This document shows, in pieces, positions 1 through 6,408 of a stretch of 12,299 nt of DNA. The stretch lies in the NCBI GenBank assembly GCA_034435395.1, contig DAOTXK010000148.1:1-12299 (forward strand). The letters run 5' to 3'. The notes under the pieces are model-generated. The model was not told the origin of the DNA and did no database searches. It saw nothing but the letters and a program-made list of their open reading frames with translations. The stretch's first letter is position 1. Each line of letters starts with the position of its first letter. This DNA comes from DAOTXK01 sp034435395. GTDB taxonomy: Bacteria; Chloroflexota; Anaerolineae; Aggregatilineales; Ch27. A program made the position numbers and the translations under genes.

Positions 1-327
1 GATCCAGAACGGCGTGTTGCCGGGGCCCCAGATCTGGGCCACAAACGCGCCGTTGACATTGGCCCAGGTGTAGGCCGTCTCGCCGGTGTACAAGTTGCGG
101 ACGATCACCACTGCACCGGGGAAGACGGCCCCCTCGGCCCCCCGGATGGTCACCAGGCCGCTCGTGTCCGGCGCGGAGAGGGTGATCAGGGCGGCGATGG
201 GCGGGTCGCCAAATCGGGCGGCGCGCGTCCCCCCCTGCCCGGCGACCGGCCCCATCAGCGGGGCAGCGACCGCGGCAACCAGGATCAGGGCCAGGGGAAC
301 GCTCAGGGGCCTGGGGCGGATGGACAT
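1..327 (-). CDS. Secreted Ig-like domain protein, N-terminal part (truncated by window edge)
   Basis: An open frame of 109 codons runs from an ATG at 327 off the left edge with no stop, so only the N-terminus is visible. Residues 1-30 form a signal peptide: arginines at 4 and 6, a hydrophobic core at about 10-25, and a likely cleavage near VAG-QG at 28-32. From about residue 46 the chain has the alternating pattern of a beta-sandwich, with GLVTIRGAEGAV, GAVVIVRNLYTGE and a GPGNTPF turn. This resembles bacterial Ig-like or carboxypeptidase-regulatory-like modules repeated in secreted proteins. GGAGGA lies 3 bases before the ATG, and a near-consensus promoter lies about 35 bases upstream of the start. 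The rest of the protein is outside the window, so the true function is unknown. The gene call is firm; the domain assignment is tentative. Confidence 0.75.
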   Translation of the reverse strand, partial: MSIRPRPLSVPLALILVAAVAAPLMGPVAGQGGTRAARFGDPPIAALITLSAPDTSGLVTIRGAEGAVFPGAVVIVRNLYTGETAYTWANVNGAFVAQIWGPGNTPFWI

Positions 328-368
328 GGCTCCTCCGGGCGGGCGCAGAACCGAAGGCACTGTAGCGC

Positions 369-397
369 AGTATAGAGAGGAGCGCGGCGGTTGTCAA
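369..397 (-). promoter_or_regulatory. Sigma-70 promoter for the minus-strand Ig-like gene
   Basis: On the minus strand TTGACA (397-392) is followed by a 17-base spacer and TATACT (374-369). The -35 is a perfect consensus and the -10 matches 5 of 6. Expected transcription start is near 362, leaving a leader of about 35 bases before the ATG at 327. Confidence 0.75.
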
Positions 398-428
398 AGC
401 GGCGAGAGGAGCGTCCAGATGAAAATTG

Positions 429-457
429 TTGACACAAACACGTTTAATATCTATATT
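429..457 (+). promoter_or_regulatory. Sigma-70 promoter for the 575-2311 two-gene cassette
   Basis: TTGACA at 429-434, a 17-base spacer and TATATT at 452-457 form a near-perfect promoter reading into the low-GC cassette. Its -35 is only 31 bases from the -35 of the divergent minus-strand promoter. The leader to the ATG at 575 would be about 110 bases. No convincing hairpin or leader peptide was seen in it. Confidence 0.75.
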
Positions 458-574
458 AGAGGTTGGGGACAAACTAGAGTAAGATAGCTTAATCATAAAA
501 TCCCACCGACAGAGCCACTCTTATTGGTAGCACCCCCGCCACGCTTATCTCTTCCGTGTGGAAGGCGGTGCGCC

Positions 575-1258
575 ATGTCTCCATACCACATTTCTCCCGA
601 GGATTGGAATAGAGCGCTGGAGAAGCTGCCAGCAGCCCAGTCATTTACTGCCGAAACACTTTATCAGTTTCTGTCTCAAGACGTCCGCCAAAGCCTTCTG
701 GATAAGAAAGACGGCGATCAAGAACAAGCTCTCAACTATGTCCGTGACAGGCTGAGACAGTACAGACCCCAAAGGGGCACGATTTTTATCATAATGGGCC
801 CTGTTCAAGCAGATGAAATATACTTCATCTTGCATCAACCTCCGGGAGCGCTCCCCAGTGTCAATACGCAAGAAGGTGAGACACTCAGTATCACTGTGGT
901 CCCCTCACAACAGACACAACCAAGCAACAATGAAAAACAGGAACACCAGGTTGAGGCGGGCATGGTGGAGGTGAGTCTGGCTACCGCCAGCGTCGTTACG
1001 GGCGTCGCCACATTAGCCCAGGCGCACCTTTCACGCGCTGCATCCTTTCTTCTTTTCTTCCTCGTGTTAATTACTGGCTTCACCGCCTTGTGGTTTCTGG
1101 CACGCTACTGCAGACAACAAGGAATAATCAAGCCTCGCAAAGATTGGCACGCAATCCCTACCCTAATCATTGATCCTGGAGCTGAAATGTATTGGTTTCT
1201 CAGCTTTTCACTAATATTCTTGATAGTTGTATTTATCGTAGTTCTTACTGGAAACTAA
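575..1258 (+). CDS. Unrecognised two-helix membrane protein with N-terminal soluble domain
   Basis: This 227-residue protein matches no family I recognise. Residues 1-65 look helical and charged (for example EDWNRALEKL and QALNYVRDRLRQY) and could be a small winged-helix or helical domain. Residues 66-110 look like beta strands (GTIFIIMG, EIYFILHQ). Residues 110-130 are a polar Gln/Asn/Glu linker. Two membrane segments follow at about 155-177 and 206-224, joined by a short basic loop (KPRKDWH), and the chain ends just after the second. The ATG at 575 is preferred because GGAAGG lies at 560-565; the frame is open back to a TTG at 524 with no better site. Base composition is visibly lower in GC than every flanking gene, which suggests acquisition by transfer. 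The next gene begins 15 bases downstream, so the two are probably one operon. Confidence 0.8.
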   Translation: MSPYHISPEDWNRALEKLPAAQSFTAETLYQFLSQDVRQSLLDKKDGDQEQALNYVRDRLRQYRPQRGTIFIIMGPVQADEIYFILHQPPGALPSVNTQEGETLSITVVPSQQTQPSNNEKQEHQVEAGMVEVSLATASVVTGVATLAQAHLSRAASFLLFFLVLITGFTALWFLARYCRQQGIIKPRKDWHAIPTLIIDPGAEMYWFLSFSLIFLIVVFIVVLTGN

Positions 1259-1273
1259 TCACGGGCTACAGCC

Positions 1274-2311
1274 ATGGCCAGAGAAATAGCTGGGGCAATA
1301 GCTATTCTTGCTATTATTATAGTAATGGTATTCGTGGCTTTTTTCCTTACTCAGAGCCTGCCGCCTGACGATTACACGGCCACCCAGGCCGCGCGCCTAG
1401 CTGAACAAGCCGCCCAGGCGGAAACTGACACCGCGACCTTTGCCATTGCCATGACCAACACCGCCGAGGCGGCCATTGCCCAAGCCATCGAGCAGGCAGC
1501 CAGAGATGGAACCGCCACTGCCCAGGCCATTACCCTCATTGCCCCTACCGCGACGGGCACACCGCCCCCAACCGATACGTCGGAGCCGAGCGACACCCCT
1601 GTATCGCCCTCACCTGCGCCAACTTTAACAGACACACCTACAGCTGTCTTTATTGTTCTGACCCCGGACTCCAACCTGCGCGCTGGGCCTGGGACGAGAC
1701 ATCAGATATTAGGAACAGCCCAACCGGGCGACCGTTTCGAAGTAGAGGCAGAGCATGCCTTGGTAGACCCACCAGGCACGTACATCTGGTACCTGATCAC
1801 ATGTTCCAGTAACCTGCATCTGTGGATTTGGTCAGATCTGGGACACCTTGAACCAACCGACGCAATAATACCAACAGCGCTGACATTGACAATCCCGTCG
1901 CTACCGACTCGCACCCCCTCGCCAACATCTGCACCGGTACCCACAACACCCCTCACCCTGCCACCGTTGCCTCACATACCAGCACCAACAATGCCGGTCG
2001 GCCCACCACAGCAGCCACCGGAGGGTCGTGATGACAGCGGTAGCTGCCCACCGACGTGCGGTCCGCCGCACACCCAAGTGCCCAGTACACCCGTGCCAAG
2101 TATGCCTTCCGTGCCAACCAATACCCAGCCACCGCCACCTACGCCAACAACACAGCCGCCCACCGATACACCAGTGCCTACGACCGTTCCGCCGCCCACG
2201 CCAATCCCCAATTGCGTGCCAGACTCACGCTGCAACTGCAACGGAATCTGCGAAGGCAAAGAAAATCACGGCCAGTGCCCCTCCGATTGCGAACCAGGGA
2301 GGCATGGCTAA
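1274..2311 (+). CDS. Membrane-anchored SH3-like protein with Thr/Pro linkers and Cys-rich tail
   Basis: The product has 345 residues. A membrane helix at 7-25 anchors it, and the rest is predicted outside the cell. Residues 33-90 are an Ala/Thr/Gln-rich, probably helical stalk. Residues 91-123 are a Pro/Thr linker. Residues 124-194 form a bacterial SH3-like module with the typical NLRAGPGT signature at 134-141 and a WYLI strand. A second Pro/Thr/Ser linker spans about 200-312. The tail at 314-340 has cysteines at 314, 320, 322, 326, 335 and 339, with an NGICEG...CPSDC pattern like the small CGDGxC...CPxDC cell-surface motif. SH3-like modules commonly bind peptidoglycan or protein partners; which one here is unknown. 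The Shine-Dalgarno is weak, consistent with coupling to the gene 15 bases upstream. The gene converges with the next one, leaving a 24-base gap with no visible terminator. Confidence 0.85.
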   Translation: MAREIAGAIAILAIIIVMVFVAFFLTQSLPPDDYTATQAARLAEQAAQAETDTATFAIAMTNTAEAAIAQAIEQAARDGTATAQAITLIAPTATGTPPPTDTSEPSDTPVSPSPAPTLTDTPTAVFIVLTPDSNLRAGPGTRHQILGTAQPGDRFEVEAEHALVDPPGTYIWYLITCSSNLHLWIWSDLGHLEPTDAIIPTALTLTIPSLPTRTPSPTSAPVPTTPLTLPPLPHIPAPTMPVGPPQQPPEGRDDSGSCPPTCGPPHTQVPSTPVPSMPSVPTNTQPPPPTPTTQPPTDTPVPTTVPPPTPIPNCVPDSRCNCNGICEGKENHGQCPSDCEPGRHG

Positions 2312-2335
2312 ACTTACACATTACCGTTTATTCCT

Positions 2336-3349
2336 TCACCCCACCGCCTTCAACACCCGCAGCGCCCGCAGCGTGACCCATTTGTTGGGCCGCTTCTTGG
2401 GGCCAAAATCGACCCACGTCTTGCCCGCATAATCGTATTCCAGCGCCCAGCGGCCCTGACCATCCTGCTTGTTCCGGATGATATCCAGCGCATTCGCCAG
2501 GCGCGGATCGTCGCCGTAGCCCAGCGCCGCCAGCGCCTCGACGTTTTGCAGCAGGTCGGTCACGTAAAACACCGGGAAGCCGAACTTCCACCAGTTGCGG
2601 CTTGGCTTGTCGTTCCATCCCATCGGATAATCGGCCACGGCCGGGTCGGTGCTGAATAGAAAATCCACGCCCTGCTGGATGGCCCGTTCGATCAACGGTG
2701 TGCGGCGCTCGGCGGGCCATTTGCCAAAGGCCAGCATGATCTTGACCCCGCCCCAGGCGCACGGCAGCTTGTTATTGGCTCCGCAGGCGAACCCCGGCCC
2801 GCTGTTGGCGGCATAAAAGCGGACCGCCGCCGCCCGATCATCCGCCGGGGCCACGCCCTCGCCCGTCACGCTGCGCGCTGCCCACTCAAACGCCGCCTCC
2901 AGCCGGGGATCGGCGTAGCCCAGGTCGAGCAGCGCCGCGCCCAGATTGCCGTGCAGGCAGTCGATATTGGATCCCGGATTCCCATTGCAGCTAAACCGCC
3001 CGTCCGGCGTCAGGGCGTGGTCCAGCAGGTAAACGCCCGCCCGCCGGATGCGTTCATCTTCCCCCGCCGCCGCGCCCAACTGCGCCAGCAGAATGATCGA
3101 CCAGACGGTCGACCGGTACTTGGGGTTATAGCCCGCGCCCGGCTTGACCCAATAACCCTCCGCCGCCATCGCCTCCAGGATGGCCGGGATCGGCCCCTCC
3201 CGGTGCGCCGCCGCCCGTGCTTCGCCCAGCTCCGGGTCGTTCGGCGGGCGATCCAGCAGATCGCGCAGCGCCAGATGGCGGACCGCTGGCTCCTCCGGCT
3301 CCAACAACCACGCGACCGAATCGCCCCTAAGTTGATCCTGCCAGGCCAT
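2336..3349 (-). CDS. Prenyltransferase/squalene-cyclase-like alpha-alpha toroid protein
   Basis: This 337-residue protein is built of helix-pair repeats such as VRHLALRDLLDRP, VWSIILLAQLG, LGAALLDLGYADPRL and ALAALGYGDDPRLANALDII, ending in a glycine/tryptophan-rich GRWALEYD segment. That is the pattern of terpenoid-cyclase/prenyltransferase alpha-alpha barrels. No cyclase DxDD motif is present, so terpene cyclisation is not supported. It has no signal peptide and should be cytosolic. Cysteines and a histidine cluster in two conserved-looking motifs: C121, C131 and H133 (DCLHGN), and C189 and C197 (ACGANNKLPCAWG). From memory, homologues in databases sometimes carry a misleading 'nitrogen fixation protein NifH' label; nothing here resembles nitrogenase iron protein. 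GGGAGG lies 6 bases before the ATG. The MFS gene ends 55 bases upstream on the same strand. Confidence 0.85.
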   Translation of the reverse strand: MAWQDQLRGDSVAWLLEPEEPAVRHLALRDLLDRPPNDPELGEARAAAHREGPIPAILEAMAAEGYWVKPGAGYNPKYRSTVWSIILLAQLGAAAGEDERIRRAGVYLLDHALTPDGRFSCNGNPGSNIDCLHGNLGAALLDLGYADPRLEAAFEWAARSVTGEGVAPADDRAAAVRFYAANSGPGFACGANNKLPCAWGGVKIMLAFGKWPAERRTPLIERAIQQGVDFLFSTDPAVADYPMGWNDKPSRNWWKFGFPVFYVTDLLQNVEALAALGYGDDPRLANALDIIRNKQDGQGRWALEYDYAGKTWVDFGPKKRPNKWVTLRALRVLKAVG

Positions 3350-3403
3350 TGTGTCCCTCCCTCTCCTGCCCGATCAGGCTGTCATTAGAACATATGTACA
3401 CTG

Positions 3404-3412
3404 ATTATAACA
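3404..3412 (-). promoter_or_regulatory. Extended -10 promoter candidate for the toroid gene
   Basis: On the minus strand TGTTATAAT (TGN plus a perfect TATAAT) overlaps the stop codon of the MFS gene. No good -35 is seen, which is normal for an extended -10. A start near 3397 would give a leader of about 48 bases. Read-through from the MFS gene is equally possible. Confidence 0.4.
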
Positions 3413-4634
3413 CATCTGGCCGCGCCCGGCGCATGAGCAGCCACATCAGCGGCGGGGCGATGGCCAGCATCAGCAACCCGGTTTGGAGTCCGGCCAGGCC
3501 CGCCACCGCCCCCACGGCCAGCGGCATCAGGTCGGTCGGCAGCCGGCTGATCGGGCTGAGCGCATGAACCGTTGCCGTGTACCCCTCGGCAGCGGCCAGC
3601 AGGCGCGCCCTACCCAGCGGCCAGATGACGCTCACCCCCAGCGCCAGCGGGATGAGCAGGGTCAGGTTGAGGGCGGGATCGCGGGCGATCACCCACAGGG
3701 GGAACAACACGCCGGTCCCGATCACCGCCGTCCGCAGCACGCTCCGCTCCCCCCAGCGACCCAGCGCCGACTCCAGCAGGCTGAGGGCGACGGCATGGGC
3801 GGCCAGGTCGGCGGCCACAACCAGTCCGATCCAGGTCTCATCCAGGCCCACCACATCCGCCAGGAACAACGGCAGGAAGCCGAAAGCCACGTCGGACATG
3901 AAGTCGCCCAGGGTGAGGAAAAACAGCCAGCGCCATACCTCCGGCAGGCGGCCCACGGCCCGCAGGTTGCGCCACATGGCGCGCAGCCCACCCTGTCCAC
4001 CGTCACCCGTCTTGCCGTTGAACCTGGCTGCCCCGTTCGGCGGAAAACGCGTCCGCCACAGCAGCAGGGCGTAGAGCAAAAAGATCACCCCGCCCGCCAG
4101 GAAAACCGGGGGCCAGGGCGCGCCCAACGCCGCCAGCGCGGTCGCGGTGAGCGGAGCCAGCAGCGCCCCGATGGTGTCGAGCAGCGTCTGGCGGGCCATG
4201 ATGCGGCCCGGCGCTTCCGGGTGCGCTTCCACCAGCGTGGCATCGGCGATCACGGCCAGCGGCGTGACCCCCAACGAATAGCCGACGCACACCAGCAGCA
4301 TGACCGCAAAGCTGTCCGCCCGGCTCAGGGCAAAAAGGACCAGCGCCGTGCCGAGGGCGCTCCCGGCGATGATCGGGCGGCGCGGCCACACGTCGCCGAT
4401 CAGGCCGCTGACCGGATCGGCCACCCAGCCCGCCCAGCCAAACGAGGCCAGCAGGACGCCCACCTGATCATAGCTCAGGCCCAGATCGTCGCGGATGAGG
4501 GGCATCAGCACCAACAGCAGCCCGACCCACCACTCGTCCAGGAAGCGGGCGGCCAGCATCAGCCGAATCAGCCGCCTTGACGCGCCGGGTCGGCGGGGGA
4601 TCGGTCCCCAGCGAAGCAGGTTGTGGCGCAGCAT
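3405..4634 (-). CDS. Major facilitator superfamily (MFS) transporter
   Basis: This 409-residue integral membrane protein has about 12 hydrophobic segments in two groups of six, split by a polar loop at roughly 195-228 (PPNGAARFNGKTGDGG). That is the usual MFS size and plan. After the second helix there is a motif-A-like segment, GLIGDVWPRRP at about 77-87, the loop that gates the transport cycle in this superfamily. The N-terminal tail is basic (RRPGASRRLIR), fitting a cytoplasmic side. The substrate cannot be told; drug or sugar efflux types are both possible. The ATG at 4634 is supported by AAGGAG, which ends 11 bases upstream and is buried in a perfect stem. The gene has its own promoter candidate and a leader of about 200 bases. 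Confidence 0.9.
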   Translation of the reverse strand: MLRHNLLRWGPIPRRPGASRRLIRLMLAARFLDEWWVGLLLVLMPLIRDDLGLSYDQVGVLLASFGWAGWVADPVSGLIGDVWPRRPIIAGSALGTALVLFALSRADSFAVMLLVCVGYSLGVTPLAVIADATLVEAHPEAPGRIMARQTLLDTIGALLAPLTATALAALGAPWPPVFLAGGVIFLLYALLLWRTRFPPNGAARFNGKTGDGGQGGLRAMWRNLRAVGRLPEVWRWLFFLTLGDFMSDVAFGFLPLFLADVVGLDETWIGLVVAADLAAHAVALSLLESALGRWGERSVLRTAVIGTGVLFPLWVIARDPALNLTLLIPLALGVSVIWPLGRARLLAAAEGYTATVHALSPISRLPTDLMPLAVGAVAGLAGLQTGLLMLAIAPPLMWLLMRRARPDVL

Positions 4635-4643
4635 GGTTGTTCT

Positions 4644-4689
4644 CTCTCCTTGTTGTACGGTTTGAAGGCGCAGGCGACAACAAGGAGAG
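4644..4689 (-). promoter_or_regulatory. Perfect 13-bp inverted repeat enclosing the MFS Shine-Dalgarno
   Basis: Arms at 4644-4656 (CTCTCCTTGTTGT on plus) and 4677-4689 are exact reverse complements separated by 20 bases. In the MFS mRNA the 3' arm contains AAGGAG, the only Shine-Dalgarno before the ATG at 4634, and ends 9 bases from that ATG. Folding would hide the ribosome-binding site. It could instead be a DNA operator. No U-tract follows, so it is not an intrinsic terminator. Confidence 0.65.
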
Positions 4690-4842
4690 CCTGGCGGCGC
4701 ACGGGCGCGCGGCCAGGAAAGGGAGGTGTTATTCCGGCGGGAAGCCGCGCTTACAGTTTAACGGGGGATGTGATCAGCGAACATGGCTCGCGTCTTTTTC
4801 ACAGGCCGTGCGGAGGCAGGGCCGTCCAACGAGACAGGGATA
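4690..4842 (-). other. Long untranslated leader of the MFS gene
   Basis: Together with 4635-4689 this stretch separates the promoter candidate at 4843-4871 from the MFS start. I see no gene, tRNA, known riboswitch core or intrinsic terminator in it, only a short stem near 4735-4747. The open frames crossing it have no ribosome-binding site and run into neighbouring genes on the opposite strand. Confidence 0.4.
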
Positions 4843-4871
4843 ATTGTACTGATGCGACCGATAGATTTCAG
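4843..4871 (-). promoter_or_regulatory. Promoter candidate for the MFS gene
   Basis: On the minus strand CTGAAA (4871-4866), a 17-base spacer and TACAAT (4848-4843) match 4 of 6 and 5 of 6 consensus positions. It lies directly after the stop codon of the 67-residue protein gene at 4875. Confidence 0.45.
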
Positions 4872-4874
4872 GCG

Positions 4875-5078
4875 TCACTGGCGAAAAATGGCGTTGGCCA
4901 GCAACCCGAAGGCCACCGCGGCGGCCAGCAGGCACATCCCGGTGCCGACGAAGTCCGCGTAGCCAATCCCCGCCACCACGGCGGCGATCACCCCCGCCAC
5001 GCCAACCGTCGCGGAGCCTACCACGCTCAACCCGATGGCCGTGCCAGCCGTCCGGGAGTCACGCGGGTTACCGTCCAT
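4875..5078 (-). CDS. Small two-helix membrane protein (67 residues)
   Basis: The product is a short polar head (MDGNPRDSRT) followed by two hydrophobic segments rich in Gly, Ala and Val at about 13-36 and 43-63, joined by a short GYADF turn, and a short basic end. No family is recognisable beyond 'small membrane protein'. The ATG at 5078 is chosen because AAAGGAG stands 6 bases before it; the frame is open further upstream, but that extension runs into the preceding gene. The start lies 31 bases after the stop of the LysM/lamin-tail gene on the same strand, so the two are probably co-transcribed. Confidence 0.75.
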   Translation of the reverse strand: MDGNPRDSRTAGTAIGLSVVGSATVGVAGVIAAVVAGIGYADFVGTGMCLLAAAVAFGLLANAIFRQ

Positions 5079-5109
5079 GGATCGCTCCTTTCGCGGTCTG
5101 GCCAGGGTC

Positions 5110-6090
5110 TCACCGCTCGGAATCGCTGACGCGGAAGGTGGACTGCACCTCGCCATCGGCGTCGGCCAGCGTGGCGACATCGCCCGGCTGCCAGACCGGG
5201 CGGGTCTCATCCCAAAACAGTGCTGCCGCCGTGTTCTCGCCCACCCGGCTGAACACGGTCACGCCCGCGTTGGCAAACAGCCGGTAATCGGGGAAGGTGA
5301 AGACGGTGCCCTGCGTGTCATACAGCGTCCACCCTTCCATATCCACCAGGCCGCCCTGGTTGCGGATCACCACGCCCTCGCTGGTCACGTCCCCCGCGCC
5401 CACGATCTGCACGATGATCACCTGCGCATCGGCGGCGGTGGGGGCCAGCGTCACCGTCGGGACCGGCGTCGCCGCGGAGGCCGTGCCCGCGGCCGCCTCC
5501 GCCAGCGACTCGGCTGGGCCAGCGCCGGGCGTGCTCGCCGCCGTCGCCGCTGGCTCACCAGCTTCCTCGGCTGGGGTGGCCACCGCCCCCGGCTCGCAAA
5601 TGAAATCCGGCCCGGGGATGATCAGCGCCTGCCCCGGATAGATAAATTCCGGATCGTCAATCGTGCCCAGGTCATTGGCGCACAACAGATCGTCGAGCGG
5701 CACTTCCAGGCGGTCGGCGATCAGCGCCGGATTATCGCCCTCCTGCACCGTGTAGGTCCGCTCCTCCGATCCGCTGGATTGAATGGCCACCTGCGTGAGC
5801 GCGGCCTGAGTGGCGATGTCCGGCAGGATGTTGGGGTTCAACGTCGGCGCGATAGTCGGCTCCCCTGGTTCGGGCGTCCGGATCGCCCCGCCGGGCGCGA
5901 TGGCCGTGACGATCCAGGGCGTCTGCGTCGGCCCCGGCGTGGCTGTGATGATCACCTCAAAGACCTGCACCTGCGGCACCGGCTCTTGTGTCTCCTGCGT
6001 GGATTGCCACAGCACGATGACCAACAGCGCCACGCCGACCGAAATGGTTATATTCAGGATCACAAAAACAATCAACGCCCGTCGGTTCAT
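5110..6090 (-). CDS. Membrane-anchored LysM plus lamin-tail-domain surface protein
   Basis: The product has 326 residues. A basic start (MNRR) and a hydrophobic helix at about 6-28 form an uncleaved anchor or signal. Residues 46-110 are a Thr/Pro-rich linker. Residues 111-160 form a LysM module (RTYTVQEGDN at 111-120, then ALIADRLEVPLDDLLCAN and the closing YPGQALIIPG), which in this family binds the N-acetylglucosamine-containing backbone of peptidoglycan. C137 and C165 flank the end of the module and could form a disulfide. An Ala/Pro/Thr linker spans 168-220. Residues 222-324 match a lamin-tail-like immunoglobulin fold (GVVIRNQGG, DMEGWTLYD, FTFPDYRL, FWDETRPVWQPGDVATLAD). This pairing suggests a wall-attached display protein. 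It has its own promoter and leads into the 67-residue membrane protein. Confidence 0.9.
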   Translation of the reverse strand: MNRRALIVFVILNITISVGVALLVIVLWQSTQETQEPVPQVQVFEVIITATPGPTQTPWIVTAIAPGGAIRTPEPGEPTIAPTLNPNILPDIATQAALTQVAIQSSGSEERTYTVQEGDNPALIADRLEVPLDDLLCANDLGTIDDPEFIYPGQALIIPGPDFICEPGAVATPAEEAGEPAATAASTPGAGPAESLAEAAAGTASAATPVPTVTLAPTAADAQVIIVQIVGAGDVTSEGVVIRNQGGLVDMEGWTLYDTQGTVFTFPDYRLFANAGVTVFSRVGENTAAALFWDETRPVWQPGDVATLADADGEVQSTFRVSDSER

Positions 6091-6131
6091 CTTCGCCGCC
6101 TCTGCGCCAGCACCGGTTTCCGCGTGTGGTC

Positions 6132-6160
6132 ATCATAGCACAGCGATCCCTGCCGGGCAA
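6132..6160 (-). promoter_or_regulatory. Promoter for the LysM/lamin-tail gene
   Basis: On the minus strand TTGCCC (6160-6155), a 17-base spacer and TATGAT (6137-6132) are seen, with TGC directly before the -10 (an extended -10). The predicted start near 6125 leaves a 35-base leader, the same as for the other well-placed promoters here. Confidence 0.6.
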
Positions 6161-6337
6161 TGGCGGGCGTGTCCTTCCTGGCCCGGCCAGATGCAGGGGG
6201 GCCACGCCGGAGGCGCTCGAAACGCGGCGTAGATCGGCTACGCAGGGGTCAGCGGGGTTGAAGCGGGGCGACAGATCGTCGCCATCGAGGGCCCTCTGGT
6301 CAGCCCTCGGATTGGAGATGCCCCCCAGCTAAAGCCC

Positions 6338-6366
6338 TGGTCAGAGCCGTGGGAGGACGGTATAAT
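6338..6366 (+). promoter_or_regulatory. Promoter for the helical-repeat surface protein gene
   Basis: TGGTCA (6338-6343), a 17-base spacer and a perfect TATAAT (6361-6366) predict a start near 6373. This rules out the upstream in-frame GTG at 6349, which would lie within the promoter, and supports the ATG at 6409. Confidence 0.6.
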
Positions 6367-6408
6367 GCGCCCCGCTTGGCACCCGATCGCCGGAAGGCCC
6401 ACCTTGCC

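Larger units (their letters stand above)
6091..6408. other. Divergent intergenic region between LysM/lamin-tail and helical-repeat genes
   Basis: This stretch holds one promoter for each flanking gene (6132-6160 minus and 6338-6366 plus). The middle, roughly 6165-6335, is GC-rich and shows no convincing gene, tRNA, terminator or repeat. The open frames that cross it lack ribosome-binding sites. Confidence 0.5.

Noticed and set aside
86..487. Plus-strand frame of 133 codons at the left edge
   Set aside because: It runs antisense through the signal-peptide gene at 1-327 and across both divergent promoters, with no ribosome-binding site.
1540..2210. Repeated Pro/Thr codons as a tandem repeat or CRISPR-like array
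   Set aside because: The repetition is amino-acid bias of surface linkers; no unit of fixed length recurs.
2336..3349. Reading the toroid protein as NifH or a true squalene cyclase
   Set aside because: There is no P-loop or nitrogenase iron-protein cysteine pattern and no DxDD cyclase motif.
3483..4580. Long plus-strand frame of 365 codons
   Set aside because: It is antisense to the MFS gene and composed of Arg, Gln, Gly and Pro as expected for a GC-rich shadow; no domain is visible.
5035..6138. Plus-strand frame of 367 codons
   Set aside because: It is a shadow of the LysM/lamin-tail gene, rich in Arg and His, and it covers the extended -10 promoter of that gene.
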